A stretch of 41,563 bases of DNA, taken from assembly GCA_016933055.1 (NCBI GenBank), contig JAFGBS010000022.1:1-41563 (forward strand). Reading direction: 5' to 3'. Position 1 is the first letter of the stretch. Each line of letters starts with the position of its first letter. Positions 1 to 8,129 of this stretch are shown one piece after another. Under the pieces are notes generated by a model. It was given only the letters and a program-made list of their open reading frames with translations. It did no database searches and was not told the origin of the DNA. A program made the position numbers and the translations under genes. The DNA is from Promethearchaeota archaeon (lineage in GTDB: Archaea; Asgardarchaeota; Lokiarchaeia; Sigyniarchaeales; Promethearchaeaceae).

Positions 1-711
<711 letters not shown>

Positions 712-3060
712 TCAATTAAACCAGTTTTTTGTTTGTTGATTCCCCAGATCAGCAATAGCTCCCAGTCCAACATAACACCAAACCATAACCTTGTTAATGG
801 ACTTTCGTTTTTTCGGATATCCTAACCTGCCTAACTGCTGGGTGCACAACGTTTTACTAATCGGTTTTTTATGTTCATCCCGAAGCCACTGATTATATGC
901 CTGGTAAAACCAATCACATTCTACAAACAAGCTGCTTTCAACCTCACACGTTTTTTCGATAAAGCCGTTTACCAGTTCGAACTTGGACAACCAAAAGTCT
1001 TTCACTGCAATCCAATCGTAATACTTTTCATCAAATCCGCCTTTCTCAATGAGGATTTTCAGTCCTGCTAAACACTGATTGAGAAATCCGGACAATTCCC
1101 CCGGGGTAGTAAGTTTTTCCAAAAGGGTTTCGTCTATATTATCGGAAAAATCGTTCGGACATTCCAGGATGATCCACTTTCTCCAAAACCCTTTATCGGT
1201 ATCTTCGGGGACTTCGGGCATTTTTGTATTACACGAAAACACCAGTTTCGCAGTGGGAGTGATCTGATAGGGCTGAATGAACTTTGGGTCCACCAAGATT
1301 TTGCTTTCGTTTCCTACATAGATCTTGAAGTTTCTAATGGGGATTTTATATGTTGCGTCGATATCGGAACAAAACACCAACAACTTATCAACCAAAACCG
1401 AAGATTTGTGTCCTTTTCCAAAATCCCCTAAATCCATATTCGCCGAATTTTTACTCCCGACCATTTTCGTAAGGAGACTTATAAAAGTGGTTTTTCCGTT
1501 ATTCCCATCTCCATACAACATCAACGCTTTCTGGTAGATCATTAAATCGGTTAAACATAGCCCACAAAACTGGCGAATTAACGGCTGATCTTCTGCGGTA
1601 AACACTTCGGAAAGGAACTTGTCGATCAAGGGACAGGGTGCCTGGGGATCATAGATGACCGGGATCCGTTTCGTATGGAGTTTTTCCGGGGTATGGGGGA
1701 AAAATTCCCCGGTTCGAAGGTTCAAAATTCCGTTGATAAGATTTAGTTCAAACGGATTCGAATCGAATTCTTTATCTTCTGTTAGCGTTTCGCTTTTAAT
1801 GGCTTCGAACACGTCATCTATGGCGTTCCTGGAGTCTTTCAGAGCAAAAAACTCAAAGACCCACCTGATTTTCTTTTTGATTTTAGACTGAGAGTGTGGC
1901 TTCCAGTATCCGTTTTCATATAGGTATGGAACCAGCGAGTCACTGTCTTCTCGCATTCGGGTTTTTATGTTCATTTCATTCAACACAATGTCCCGTACCT
2001 CATAGTTTACCATTGTGTTTGGAGTTTCTTCTGGAGTAAACTCCAACAAAAGACAGTTGGGTGTTTTCTCATTTACACGACAGTCAACCGCGTAATCCAG
2101 TTTTTTACGCTTCAGATCCTCCCGGTTAGACGGTGTGGAACCGTCAAAGGGTTCCGTGGTAGAAAGTGATGTTTTTGGTGTTTTTTTATATGTAGGGAAG
2201 TACTCTGCGTACTTTTCTTTTGTCAGGGGTAGATCGGTGTAGGGGTGATGTTTTAGCTGCAGTTCGCACGTTTTTTCGTCAAAACTAGGTTGACTTTTCT
2301 CTAAAAACTCGTATAAATCTTCTGGTTTACACCCTAATCTCCACCATGCTTCACGGAAAAGGTATTTCCAGTAGACAAATTCATCTTTACCAGCTTCCGC
2401 AGAATAGGTTTCGATTTCCAGAGCTCCGGAGACGATATCGACGAATGCTTTTCGGATAGTTTTTGGCTTTTCTTCCAGGAAGGAGCCGATCAACTGATCC
2501 AGCTGATCCCTGGTGATGGTGTGGATTTCGCTTTTTTCCGAAATTTTTTCATACTTTACCCCGTTTACAACACTACCTGCCCCTACAACATATCCCCCTT
2601 CTCCCAACACGTCCAAACCTTTCAAAAATTGCGGGAACTTCGTTTTTACCACCCCTTGAAACACCCTTCCATGTCTTTTGGTTTCTTTGTAGAGAAGGTT
2701 TTTGTTGATCTGCCTGCTTGGGAGCTTAGTGAGATCGTCCAGGAAGTAGTAAAGGTGATACCCATGCGGTGAGGATACAATGTAAGTTTTTAGAAGTTCG
2801 GGAAAGGTAGTTTTTAGGATCGGCTCTATGTCGCTCCAAAACCGCTTTTCCTTCAGATCAAAGTCCAAAACGACTAAACCGTTCGAAACCTTACCGCATG
2901 CGATTCCCACGTTCAACCCCTCATACTTTTCCATGTAATCGTAAAAAAGATTTTTGGGAAAAGTCTCATAAAGATAATTGGTGTTTTTTAGTTCCCCGAT
3001 CGGAACCTTTTCGTTCGGCTTAAGCGGAAAAAGGTTTAAGATCTCGCTTAGATCAGTCAT
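712..3060 (-). CDS. Primase-polymerase / SF3 helicase replication protein (P4/D5-like)
   Basis: Predicted replication initiator of a plasmid, virus or integrated element, about 782 aa. The N-terminal 200 residues resemble an archaeo-eukaryotic prim-pol domain: DFDLK with acidic residues near 66 and 68, SPHGYH with His near 99, then a GEGGYVVGAGS segment. The C-terminal half is an SF3/D5-type AAA+ helicase: Walker A GDGNNGKTT (about 517-525), Walker B-like LLVFCSDID (about 560-568), sensor-type Asn in FSCNTKMP (about 611) and a basic FWRKW motif (about 625-629). The start is placed at 3060 because AAGGAGG lies seven bases upstream and the ATG overlaps the previous gene's stop as ATGA. The frame stays open to an upstream ATG at 3105. 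It ends a four-gene operon. The family assignment is secure; which element it replicates is not known. Confidence 0.93.
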   Translation of the reverse strand: MTDLSEILNLFPLKPNEKVPIGELKNTNYLYETFPKNLFYDYMEKYEGLNVGIACGKVSNGLVVLDFDLKEKRFWSDIEPILKTTFPELLKTYIVSSPHGYHLYYFLDDLTKLPSRQINKNLLYKETKRHGRVFQGVVKTKFPQFLKGLDVLGEGGYVVGAGSVVNGVKYEKISEKSEIHTITRDQLDQLIGSFLEEKPKTIRKAFVDIVSGALEIETYSAEAGKDEFVYWKYLFREAWWRLGCKPEDLYEFLEKSQPSFDEKTCELQLKHHPYTDLPLTKEKYAEYFPTYKKTPKTSLSTTEPFDGSTPSNREDLKRKKLDYAVDCRVNEKTPNCLLLEFTPEETPNTMVNYEVRDIVLNEMNIKTRMREDSDSLVPYLYENGYWKPHSQSKIKKKIRWVFEFFALKDSRNAIDDVFEAIKSETLTEDKEFDSNPFELNLINGILNLRTGEFFPHTPEKLHTKRIPVIYDPQAPCPLIDKFLSEVFTAEDQPLIRQFCGLCLTDLMIYQKALMLYGDGNNGKTTFISLLTKMVGSKNSANMDLGDFGKGHKSSVLVDKLLVFCSDIDATYKIPIRNFKIYVGNESKILVDPKFIQPYQITPTAKLVFSCNTKMPEVPEDTDKGFWRKWIILECPNDFSDNIDETLLEKLTTPGELSGFLNQCLAGLKILIEKGGFDEKYYDWIAVKDFWLSKFELVNGFIEKTCEVESSLFVECDWFYQAYNQWLRDEHKKPISKTLCTQQLGRLGYPKKRKSINKVMVWCYVGLGAIADLGNQQTKNWFN

Positions 3061-3194
3061 ATCTCTCCCTCCTTGATCCGAAAACCGCATCCTACCCTCA
3101 TGCAAAAATATTCCTTGGTTTTTCGGTTGAACATAAACTTTGATGTTTCACACTCAGGACACTTCAGATTCGCAGTAGATACGTCTAAAAACAA
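3057..3194 (-). CDS. Small zinc-finger protein, 45 aa, TTG start
   Basis: A 45-aa frame with two cysteine pairs, CPEC (12-15) and Cys31/Cys36 (CMRVGC), suggesting one zinc-binding knuckle or ribbon. The TTG start is chosen because GGGGTGATCC, a near-complete match to the consensus AAGGAGGTGATCC, lies just upstream with 8-nt spacing from its G core. An in-frame GTG at 3203 is an alternative. The TGA stop overlaps the primase ATG as ATGA, a common sign of translational coupling. Function is unknown; the position suggests a DNA- or RNA-binding accessory to replication. It is inside a higher-GC, SD-driven operon unlike the chromosomal genes to the right. Confidence 0.65.
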   Translation of the reverse strand: MFLDVSTANLKCPECETSKFMFNRKTKEYFCMRVGCGFRIKEGEI

Positions 3195-3215
3195 TTGGAT
3201 CACCCCTTTTTTTCT

Positions 3216-3335
3216 TTATGGAGAAAGTCGTTTTTCAAGATCGTCCAAGATCTCTAGTTTCGCTATATCCAGGTCGTTTTCACGTTCGAGTTCGTCAATC
3301 GTGTGTTGGAGTTTTTCGCGTTGGGTTTTATGCAT
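3216..3335 (-). CDS. 39-aa coiled-coil peptide
   Basis: A very short, highly charged, helical frame (MHKTQREKLQ... ending DDLEKRLSP) with hydrophobic residues spaced as in a short coiled coil. GAGGAAAGGG lies just before its ATG, and the gene overlaps the 3' end of the upstream winged-helix-like gene by 8 bp. About 21 bp separate it from the zinc-finger gene. Overlap, a good ribosome-binding site and operon position support real translation despite the length. The role is unknown; a dimerising or adaptor peptide is a guess. Confidence 0.55.
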   Translation of the reverse strand: MHKTQREKLQHTIDELERENDLDIAKLEILDDLEKRLSP

Positions 3336-3537
3336 GACGCCCTTTCCTCTTTTTCATAAAAGTTCGACTTCCGGAAATCATCATGATTTCTGCTTCTCCC
3401 TCGATTACTAATCGAAGAAGGTGTCTTTCTGCTGAGCAATACGCAAGACCGCTTTCGTTGGCGAACCAAGTGATCGACTGGGGCAACTCGCTTAATAAAT
3501 CCTTTATTTTTTTGTTAACTTCAAACATTCTGGGCAC
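3328..3537 (-). CDS. Small winged-helix-like DNA-binding protein
   Basis: 69 aa. Residues about 8-50 (IKDLLSELPQSITWFANESG followed by a second helix and a hydrophobic strand pair EAEIMMISGSRTFMKK) fit a compact winged helix-turn-helix: helix, recognition helix with RHLLRLV, and a beta-hairpin wing. The GTG start at 3537 is preferred because AAGGT lies seven bases upstream; an ATG at 3528 is possible. It is the first gene of the primase operon, and an 18-bp palindrome lies about 60 bp upstream, so autoregulation is a reasonable inference. The fold is suggested by pattern only; no family name can be given. Confidence 0.6.
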   Translation of the reverse strand: MPRMFEVNKKIKDLLSELPQSITWFANESGLAYCSAERHLLRLVIEGEAEIMMISGSRTFMKKRKGRHA

Positions 3538-3597
3538 TTTTTTTTACCTTCAAATCGGTTTACATAAAGAAAATCAAAAACGGATATTTAAGGGTTC

Positions 3598-3615
3598 TTT
3601 ATACGCCCGTATAAA
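3598..3615. promoter_or_regulatory. 18-bp perfect palindrome over the primase operon promoter
   Basis: TTTATACG-CC-CGTATAAA, with 8-bp perfect arms and a 2-bp centre. Each arm contains a TATA-like TTTATA/TATAAA. A further TATA-like TTAAATAT on the minus strand lies at about 3584-3593, some 50 bp before the GTG of the winged-helix-like gene. A symmetric site overlapping TATA sequence upstream of an operon that starts with a small DNA-binding protein is a plausible repressor operator; binding is inferred. Confidence 0.5.
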
Positions 3616-3640
3616 ACCGGCGGTTTTTTCCTAGCCGGTT
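3615..3640. repeat. Inverted repeat between two element genes
   Basis: AACCGGC (3615-3621) and GCCGGTT (3634-3640) form a perfect 7-bp inverted repeat with a 12-base spacer. Nested inside is the 11-base palindrome AACCG-G-CGGTT (3615-3625). It lies between the small gene at 3671-3871 and the primase operon. It could end transcription of the former on the minus strand or extend the operator region at 3598-3615. Confidence 0.45.
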
Positions 3641-3670
3641 AACAAAACGGGAGAATCCATAGGGTTTTTT

Positions 3671-3871
3671 TTAGTCTCCAAGCGTGTTTATCATGCTTTT
3701 TTTGTTTTTCTCAGAAAATAGTGGGGCTTTCCGATCGGGATCTTCGGGTGGTTTTTTCTGTTCTGTAAACCCGATCTGAATTTTTACACAAGGGGGATTA
3801 TCGGGATTGAGAAAACATAAAATTTCCATAGCCAAAACCCTATGGATTTTAGAACTAAATTGCGGTTTCAC
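3671..3871 (-). CDS. Small hypothetical protein of the element
   Basis: 66 aa from a GTG start, with no recognised family. It has a central hydrophobic/mixed segment (MEILCFLNPDNPPCVKIQIG) that looks like a beta-rich core, then a charged, proline-rich tail. The reading frame is open for several codons upstream of the GTG (IIDEKI), so the true start may be a non-standard codon. The base composition matches the primase operon and not the AT-rich genes to its right. It is probably the last element gene on this side. That it is a real gene is uncertain. Confidence 0.4.
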   Translation of the reverse strand: MKPQFSSKIHRVLAMEILCFLNPDNPPCVKIQIGFTEQKKPPEDPDRKAPLFSEKNKKSMINTLGD

Positions 3872-3937
3872 GATCTTTTCGTCAATAATAATTAAGTTTT
3901 GGTGCTAATTGTTGATCTTTCATAGTCAATATGAAAA

Positions 3938-4564
3938 TTAGGCATCATCTGAAAATACATCGCTAGCAGTAATTTTTTGGACTATATTCTGAAATTGATT
4001 TTCAACATTAAGATTTCTCGCATTTTCTTCGAGATATTTCATATCAAGCTCTTCATAATAACGAACCCAGCAAGCCAATGCATCCTTATAATCTTGATAA
4101 CCTCCATAGACCAGTTTAGACAAAATAAAATCCTCTCTACTGGTTGCCCAACATGGTATATTTTGAATCTTAAGGCGTTTTCTATTTTCAAATGAAATTT
4201 TTTTCATTGTATCATGGATTGTCAGGTGTTTACTGGATGGATCCATAAAATTCAGGTCAATTTTAATGATCTCTGACTTATCGAGAAATTGAATGAACTT
4301 CAATGTTTTCCAATCTATGAACGTGTCTTCCCAAGAGATTAACGGATGGAAATTATTATCATTAAATACTCTTTTCAAAATTTCTTTATTTTCCTCTGTT
4401 ATTTGGATTTGTATAACTACATCAATATCTTGAGTTTGTCGACTTTCTGCATAAATTGGAGTAAGTAGACCTCCCACCAGAATATATTTAAAACCGAATT
4501 TGTTTTCTATGTTTTCAAAGAGGTCAATTACATCTAAAAATGCTTGAAAAAATGGATTTGACAT
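3938..4564 (-). CDS. Nucleotidyltransferase-fold protein, AbiEii/MNT-like
   Basis: 208 aa. The N-terminal half shows the minimal nucleotidyltransferase pattern: GG at 31-32, DID with Asp46 and Asp48 (TQDIDVV), and a third carboxylate Asp103 in KIDLNF. The later PCWATSREDFILSKLVYGG segment is typical of AbiEii/DUF1814-like and related nucleotidyltransferases. Such enzymes transfer a nucleotide to tRNA or protein targets and often act as the toxin of two-gene toxin-antitoxin or phage-exclusion modules. AGGTAGGA lies upstream of the ATG. The small gene at 4573-4806 ends 8 bp before it, so they form one transcription unit. All three catalytic acids are present, which suggests an active enzyme; the target is not known. 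Confidence 0.75.
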   Translation of the reverse strand: MSNPFFQAFLDVIDLFENIENKFGFKYILVGGLLTPIYAESRQTQDIDVVIQIQITEENKEILKRVFNDNNFHPLISWEDTFIDWKTLKFIQFLDKSEIIKIDLNFMDPSSKHLTIHDTMKKISFENRKRLKIQNIPCWATSREDFILSKLVYGGYQDYKDALACWVRYYEELDMKYLEENARNLNVENQFQNIVQKITASDVFSDDA

Positions 4565-4572
4565 AATAATTC

Positions 4573-4806
4573 CTACCTTTTGTTACGACGAGATAGATAG
4601 TATTCTCGCATTATTTGTTTTCTTGTCTTACTTGGAAATCTCTCTTGTTCGGTTTGTAAATATAAATTTATGCCAAAATTACACATGTCAAAAAAAAGTC
4701 GAGTTTGTGAATCTTGAGGGATCTTACGAATGAATTTCATTTTAGTTTGTAAATCTGATATTGTACTTTCTTTGAGGAGCAGTTGTAATTTCTTGAAACT
4801 TAGCAT
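4573..4806 (-). CDS. Small partner of the nucleotidyltransferase, possible antitoxin
   Basis: 77 aa, basic and helical (MLSFKKLQLLLKESTISDL... ending REYYLSRRNKR). No family is recognised. It sits 8 bp upstream of the nucleotidyltransferase on the same strand, the usual place for the antitoxin or accessory subunit of such modules. The ATG at 4806 has no strong SD site. The antitoxin role rests only on gene order and size. Confidence 0.55.
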   Translation of the reverse strand: MLSFKKLQLLLKESTISDLQTKMKFIRKIPQDSQTRLFFDMCNFGINLYLQTEQERFPSKTRKQIMREYYLSRRNKR

Positions 4807-5052
4807 TCGTAAATCCCCTTCATTTTATATAATAATTAATGTTTCTTTGCTAATTAAAATAATTAGAGAATATGATCAATAAAATAGATTTAAGATTAGC
4901 ATATTTATCCGAAGTTTAATGATTGGTTCCGATTATCGATACTGAAAACTTACTAAAAAAAAATTGGGCGAAACTACAAGCCGATTTTTTATTCAAACTC
5001 ATAAAAAATATTAAAAAAAAATCCAACATTTCAAAAATTTGTTCGAAATTTA

Positions 5053-5230
5053 CTATTGAGCCCAATCAAAGGAGTCGTAGGATTTTTGGATTAACTCTTG
5101 TAATATTTTTAGGTCGATATCCGATAATTTATTGATATACAAACATGATTTTCTAGTTTTAAATTTGCCCAACTTATCAGCAAAAAAACATACAAGACAA
5201 TACGAGAAGCACTTCATTCAAGTTCCTCTC
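5053..5230 (-). pseudogene. Decayed DUF1801-family gene, C-terminal remnant
   Basis: Read on the minus strand, about 40 codons ending at the TAG at 5053-5055 give LGKFKTRKSCLYINKLSDID followed by LKILQELIQKS. This matches the conserved end of DUF1801 (YdhG-like) proteins, LGKHKTGKSCLYI-L-DVDL. Upstream sequence back to about 5320 has stops in all frames, with only scattered similarity. The flanks (4807-5404, about 600 bp) contain no other gene. The short plus-strand frames here are chance readings of AT-rich sequence. Confidence 0.55.
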
Positions 5231-5404
5231 CATCTGATCAGTAGAAGAACCATTCCCAAATCACTTTACACCATTAAGTGTAATCATCAACTCCTTTACT
5301 TTTCAGAAAATCATTCAAAATTTTAACATAATTCAGGATCTAGATATGATATCCTCCCAGATCTCACCTTTTATCCCTCTATTTAATCTTTTGAAAGGAG
5401 GGGC

Positions 5405-6154
5405 TTAACAAGAAGATATTAGTGTTTCTCTAATTTTTTTTTCGGACATATAATAATTAATGAGATTCCAAGCAATAAAGAGAATTGGAACCCCTGTATT
5501 AAATTCTATGAAGCTGTTAAACACAAGAACGCTTATTAAATCAGATGCTGGACGAATACCAGCCGTCAACAATGAAATCTCCATTGCGAAATGGACCAAA
5601 AAGCCAGTCAGAAAAAGAAATCCCAGCTTAAGCCATCTCAATGATCTAAAAGGCTTCCACGTGTATTTGAAAATAATTAATAATAGATATCCTCCCACAA
5701 CCATTCCAATTTGAGTCCAACGGTTTTCTTTCATGTGGCGCACAATATCTACCGTAGAATCGCTTAAGGGGAAAATCTTTGGGAGGAATGCTATGAGAAA
5801 CCATCCTGAGTAAAGTAGCAACGTCCAAAACATTTTTTTGCTCCAATTATCGAGAGTGAACATTATCATGACATAACTGAATTCAATCATACCATAGGTG
5901 AATGAGAAGTAAATCAAGAACATCAGTGGAGAAAGACCCGTTGGTAGGGAAAAAATTTCTCGGGTTCCCTGAATCAAATAAAAAAATACATAATCTGATA
6001 TAAATACAATGACTGATCCGAATAAACCGAAGAAAAATTGTAGATAATAATTTTTTCGGATTAACAGAGTTATCCAAACCGCACAAAACGTGATATCTAA
6101 TAATATAAACTCCCAACCAAATACTCTAATAACATCATGACTCATTTTGTTCAT
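5405..6154 (-). CDS. Polytopic membrane protein of unknown function
   Basis: 249 aa with about seven hydrophobic segments (near residues 13-32, 38-60, 75-100, 108-128, 150-168, 178-198 and 210-240) separated by short charged loops. A Trp/Arg-rich loop (TWKPFRSLRWLK) lies on one face. No known family is recognised. Its ATG begins one base after the stop codon of the upstream SDR gene (TAA-G-ATG), so the two are very probably co-transcribed and translationally coupled. Codons 1 and 4 are both ATG and either could be used. A role linked to the SDR substrate, perhaps a lipid or isoprenoid, is possible but not shown. Confidence 0.7.
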   Translation of the reverse strand: MNKMSHDVIRVFGWEFILLDITFCAVWITLLIRKNYYLQFFFGLFGSVIVFISDYVFFYLIQGTREIFSLPTGLSPLMFLIYFSFTYGMIEFSYVMIMFTLDNWSKKMFWTLLLYSGWFLIAFLPKIFPLSDSTVDIVRHMKENRWTQIGMVVGGYLLLIIFKYTWKPFRSLRWLKLGFLFLTGFLVHFAMEISLLTAGIRPASDLISVLVFNSFIEFNTGVPILFIAWNLINYYMSEKKIRETLISSC

Positions 6155-6155
6155 C

Positions 6156-6959
6156 TTATTTTTTTATAACGTTTTTTAAAAGGTAATCTACGAATCGTGC
6201 TGGAAGAAATTCTAACACTCTCCTAGTCCGATTATTCTTTATTCTATACCTGTATTTGGGGTGTTTCTTATGAATTGCTTTATAGATCGCTTTCGCCATG
6301 AATATAGGTTCAGCATTTCCTTCACTCGCTAAAACTCGCCACACCCTATTTATTTGGTTCTCGAAAGCAGAACCCTCACAATACTGTTTAAATGAAGTTT
6401 TGGTACGATCCACAAACCGCGTGTTAATAGATCCTGGTTGAATTTTTATAACTTTAATATCTTTAAACATCAATTCCCTACGAAGGCAATCTGAAAATGC
6501 TTCTACTGCATATTTAGTAATAGTATAGGGTCCTGTAAACGGGAAAGTTATCCTCCCTACTTCTGAACTAATATTTATGACTCTACTTTCCTTTCTAAGC
6601 AATGGGAAAAATGCTTTAATAATTCTCACATATCCCATTAAATTGATGTCCCAAATTTTTCGGTAATCCTCAATATCTACTTCCACTATCGGTCCACCTA
6701 TAAAAATTCCCGCATTGTTTACTATACAATCGATGTATTCATATTTCTGTCTCAATTTTTCCATCGTAACATGTACTGATTCTTCGTCTGTGACATCCAT
6801 TCTTAGGGGAAATGCATTTTGATCATCGACAAATGATTTAAACACAGCAGAATCCACATCTGTCGGAATCACGATATCTCCTTGTAAAAGGAGATATTTC
6901 GCAACAGTGAATCCAATTCCGTGAGCTGCACCAGTGATAAGAACAATTTTGGAAGGCAT
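6156..6959 (-). CDS. Short-chain dehydrogenase/reductase
   Basis: 267 aa classical SDR, an NAD(P)-dependent alcohol/ketone oxidoreductase. The Rossmann glycine motif TGAAHGIG is at 9-16, D55 in RMDV marks the adenine-binding loop, NNAG is at 81-84, the structural Asn is at 106 in DINL, and the catalytic Ser (131/132, INISSEVG) and YxxxK (Y145, K149) are all in place, so it should be active. The C-terminal tail (about 230-267) is basic and hydrophobic (RRVLEFLPARFVDYLLKNV), as in membrane-associated retinol- or steroid-type SDRs. It is the first gene of a pair with the membrane protein at 5405-6154. Substrate is not predictable. Confidence 0.92.
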   Translation of the reverse strand: MPSKIVLITGAAHGIGFTVAKYLLLQGDIVIPTDVDSAVFKSFVDDQNAFPLRMDVTDEESVHVTMEKLRQKYEYIDCIVNNAGIFIGGPIVEVDIEDYRKIWDINLMGYVRIIKAFFPLLRKESRVINISSEVGRITFPFTGPYTITKYAVEAFSDCLRRELMFKDIKVIKIQPGSINTRFVDRTKTSFKQYCEGSAFENQINRVWRVLASEGNAEPIFMAKAIYKAIHKKHPKYRYRIKNNRTRRVLEFLPARFVDYLLKNVIKK

Positions 6960-7371
6960 TATTGAAATTCAATCAATTTAACAGTTTAAAAAATTTCTGA
7001 AATTGGAAACCATCATATTGGAAATTCATTCGGTTCTTCCACTTTTATTTGCACTGGTCACTATCCATCTGGCTATGAATGGAGTTGATTAAATAATTAT
7101 GTCCTTACTACCCACTATTACACGAACTACGTAAAAAGTCTACCATAAGAATGTTGGTAAGTTCTTTCAACGAGGAGTACATATACCCTAAAAATTATCC
7201 AAAGGATATACTAACTTGCTCAAGTAAAATTCACTTGGGTACTCAGATATTCAAATTGACGGATTGTTCATGAATCGTCAACTACATGATAATAAAAATA
7301 ATTAATTTTTAGATAAGAGAGATCGAGTGAGTAATATAGAGAATAGATTTGACAATAAACAATTTAGTTTT
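6960..7371. other. Intergenic stretch with hairpins
   Basis: No gene is seen. A hairpin TGAC-g-GATT / AATC-GTCA (7257-7265 with 7273-7280, 7-nt loop, one bulged G) and a shorter CAAGT/ACTTG pair near 7220-7236 are present. The right part is downstream of the small gene at 7372-7614 and may act in its termination. The left end should hold the promoter of the SDR gene. Confidence 0.35.
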
Positions 7372-7614
7372 CTAAGGGGAGGGCTGCGGATTTGCTTCGT
7401 CAATAACCCCTTTGGGATCAGCTAAGAATTTTGCCTTATATGTTTGGTCTTTTACAATGTTGTGTACTATTATTCCTATTGTTTCTTTGGGTAACCTCTT
7501 GGTTTTCTGAATTTCTGTCAAATTGTGGACGATAATACTGACTTCATTTTCGCTTATATTCGCTTTTCGTAAGTCTTTTCTTATTTTTCTATTTGCAAAC
7601 ATGCTATTCACCAT
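7372..7614 (-). CDS. Small protein with a RiPP-leader-like C-terminal motif
   Basis: About 80 aa from the ATG at 7614; an in-frame TTG at 7653 would give 93 aa. A TATA-like TTATATTT on the minus strand lies near 7660-7670, which suits the downstream ATG with a short leader. The body is charged and helical. The end (YKAKFLADPKGVIDEANPQP) resembles the FLxDPKxxLxEA pattern of nitrile-hydratase-like leader peptides that precede modified peptide cores, but almost nothing follows it here and no maturation enzyme is adjacent. The similarity may therefore be superficial, or the protein may be a small helical regulator. Confidence 0.5.
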   Translation of the reverse strand: MVNSMFANRKIRKDLRKANISENEVSIIVHNLTEIQKTKRLPKETIGIIVHNIVKDQTYKAKFLADPKGVIDEANPQPSP

Positions 7615-7680
7615 TTTAAAGATGTGCTGGAGGTATTTAATCCTTTTTATCAAGAAAGTTGGTAAATATAATCCAATTAA

Positions 7681-8110
7681 TCGATGATCAGTTCTCGTAT
7701 GATCTGAATTTTTTTCTCAAAGTCAACTATTTTTTTCAAAAATATACTGAGGAGAAATTATTACTTTATCATTTTGATTCTCATCATTGTGATTAAAAGA
7801 TGTAATATTGTTATGATCATCACAGAATCATCAGATTCTTACGTTTTTGAGCACAACTCTTAATTAGCAAGAGTTCGAAAATATTTGAGTCACTTTGTGA
7901 TGTTCAAATTGTGGTTATAATGTCAAATGGGAGGGGGACAGTTCTCGTATTAATCTATCTTATAATACAAGCGTCTGGATCGGTCCCAGAATGTTTTCGA
8001 GTATAAGGTTCCAAGTGGTGGAGGGTCTATAAGGAGAACCTATCTTTACTTATCCTTTAGAATAGACTAATGAGTAGGGTTTTAGCGTTGTTCTTAGAAC
8101 GTAATACGGT
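7681..8110. ncRNA. Structured intergenic region, candidate non-coding RNA or leader
   Basis: This gap lies between the small gene (7372-7614) and the 295-aa gene and has no convincing frame. It contains the exact direct repeat CAGTTCTCGTAT (7689-7700 and 7939-7950) and hairpins AGAATC/GATTCT (7824-7829, 7834-7839; 4-nt loop), AACTCTT/AAGAGTT (7855-7861, 7869-7875; 7-nt loop) and GTATTA/TAATAC (7947-7952, 7963-7968). Positions about 7925-8100 are noticeably richer in G+C than the surrounding intergenic DNA, a known sign of structured RNA in AT-rich archaea. Strand and function are unknown. Confidence 0.3.
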
Positions 8111-8129
8111 AGGTACAACATTTATATGA

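Noticed and set aside
871..2772. Several plus-strand frames of 60-85 aa inside the primase gene
   Set aside because: They are opposite-strand shadows of a clear prim-pol/helicase gene and have no protein-like features.
4923..5326. Two plus-strand frames of 70 and 64 aa
   Set aside because: They cover the antisense of the DUF1801 remnant and AT-rich DNA. No start signal or family pattern was seen.
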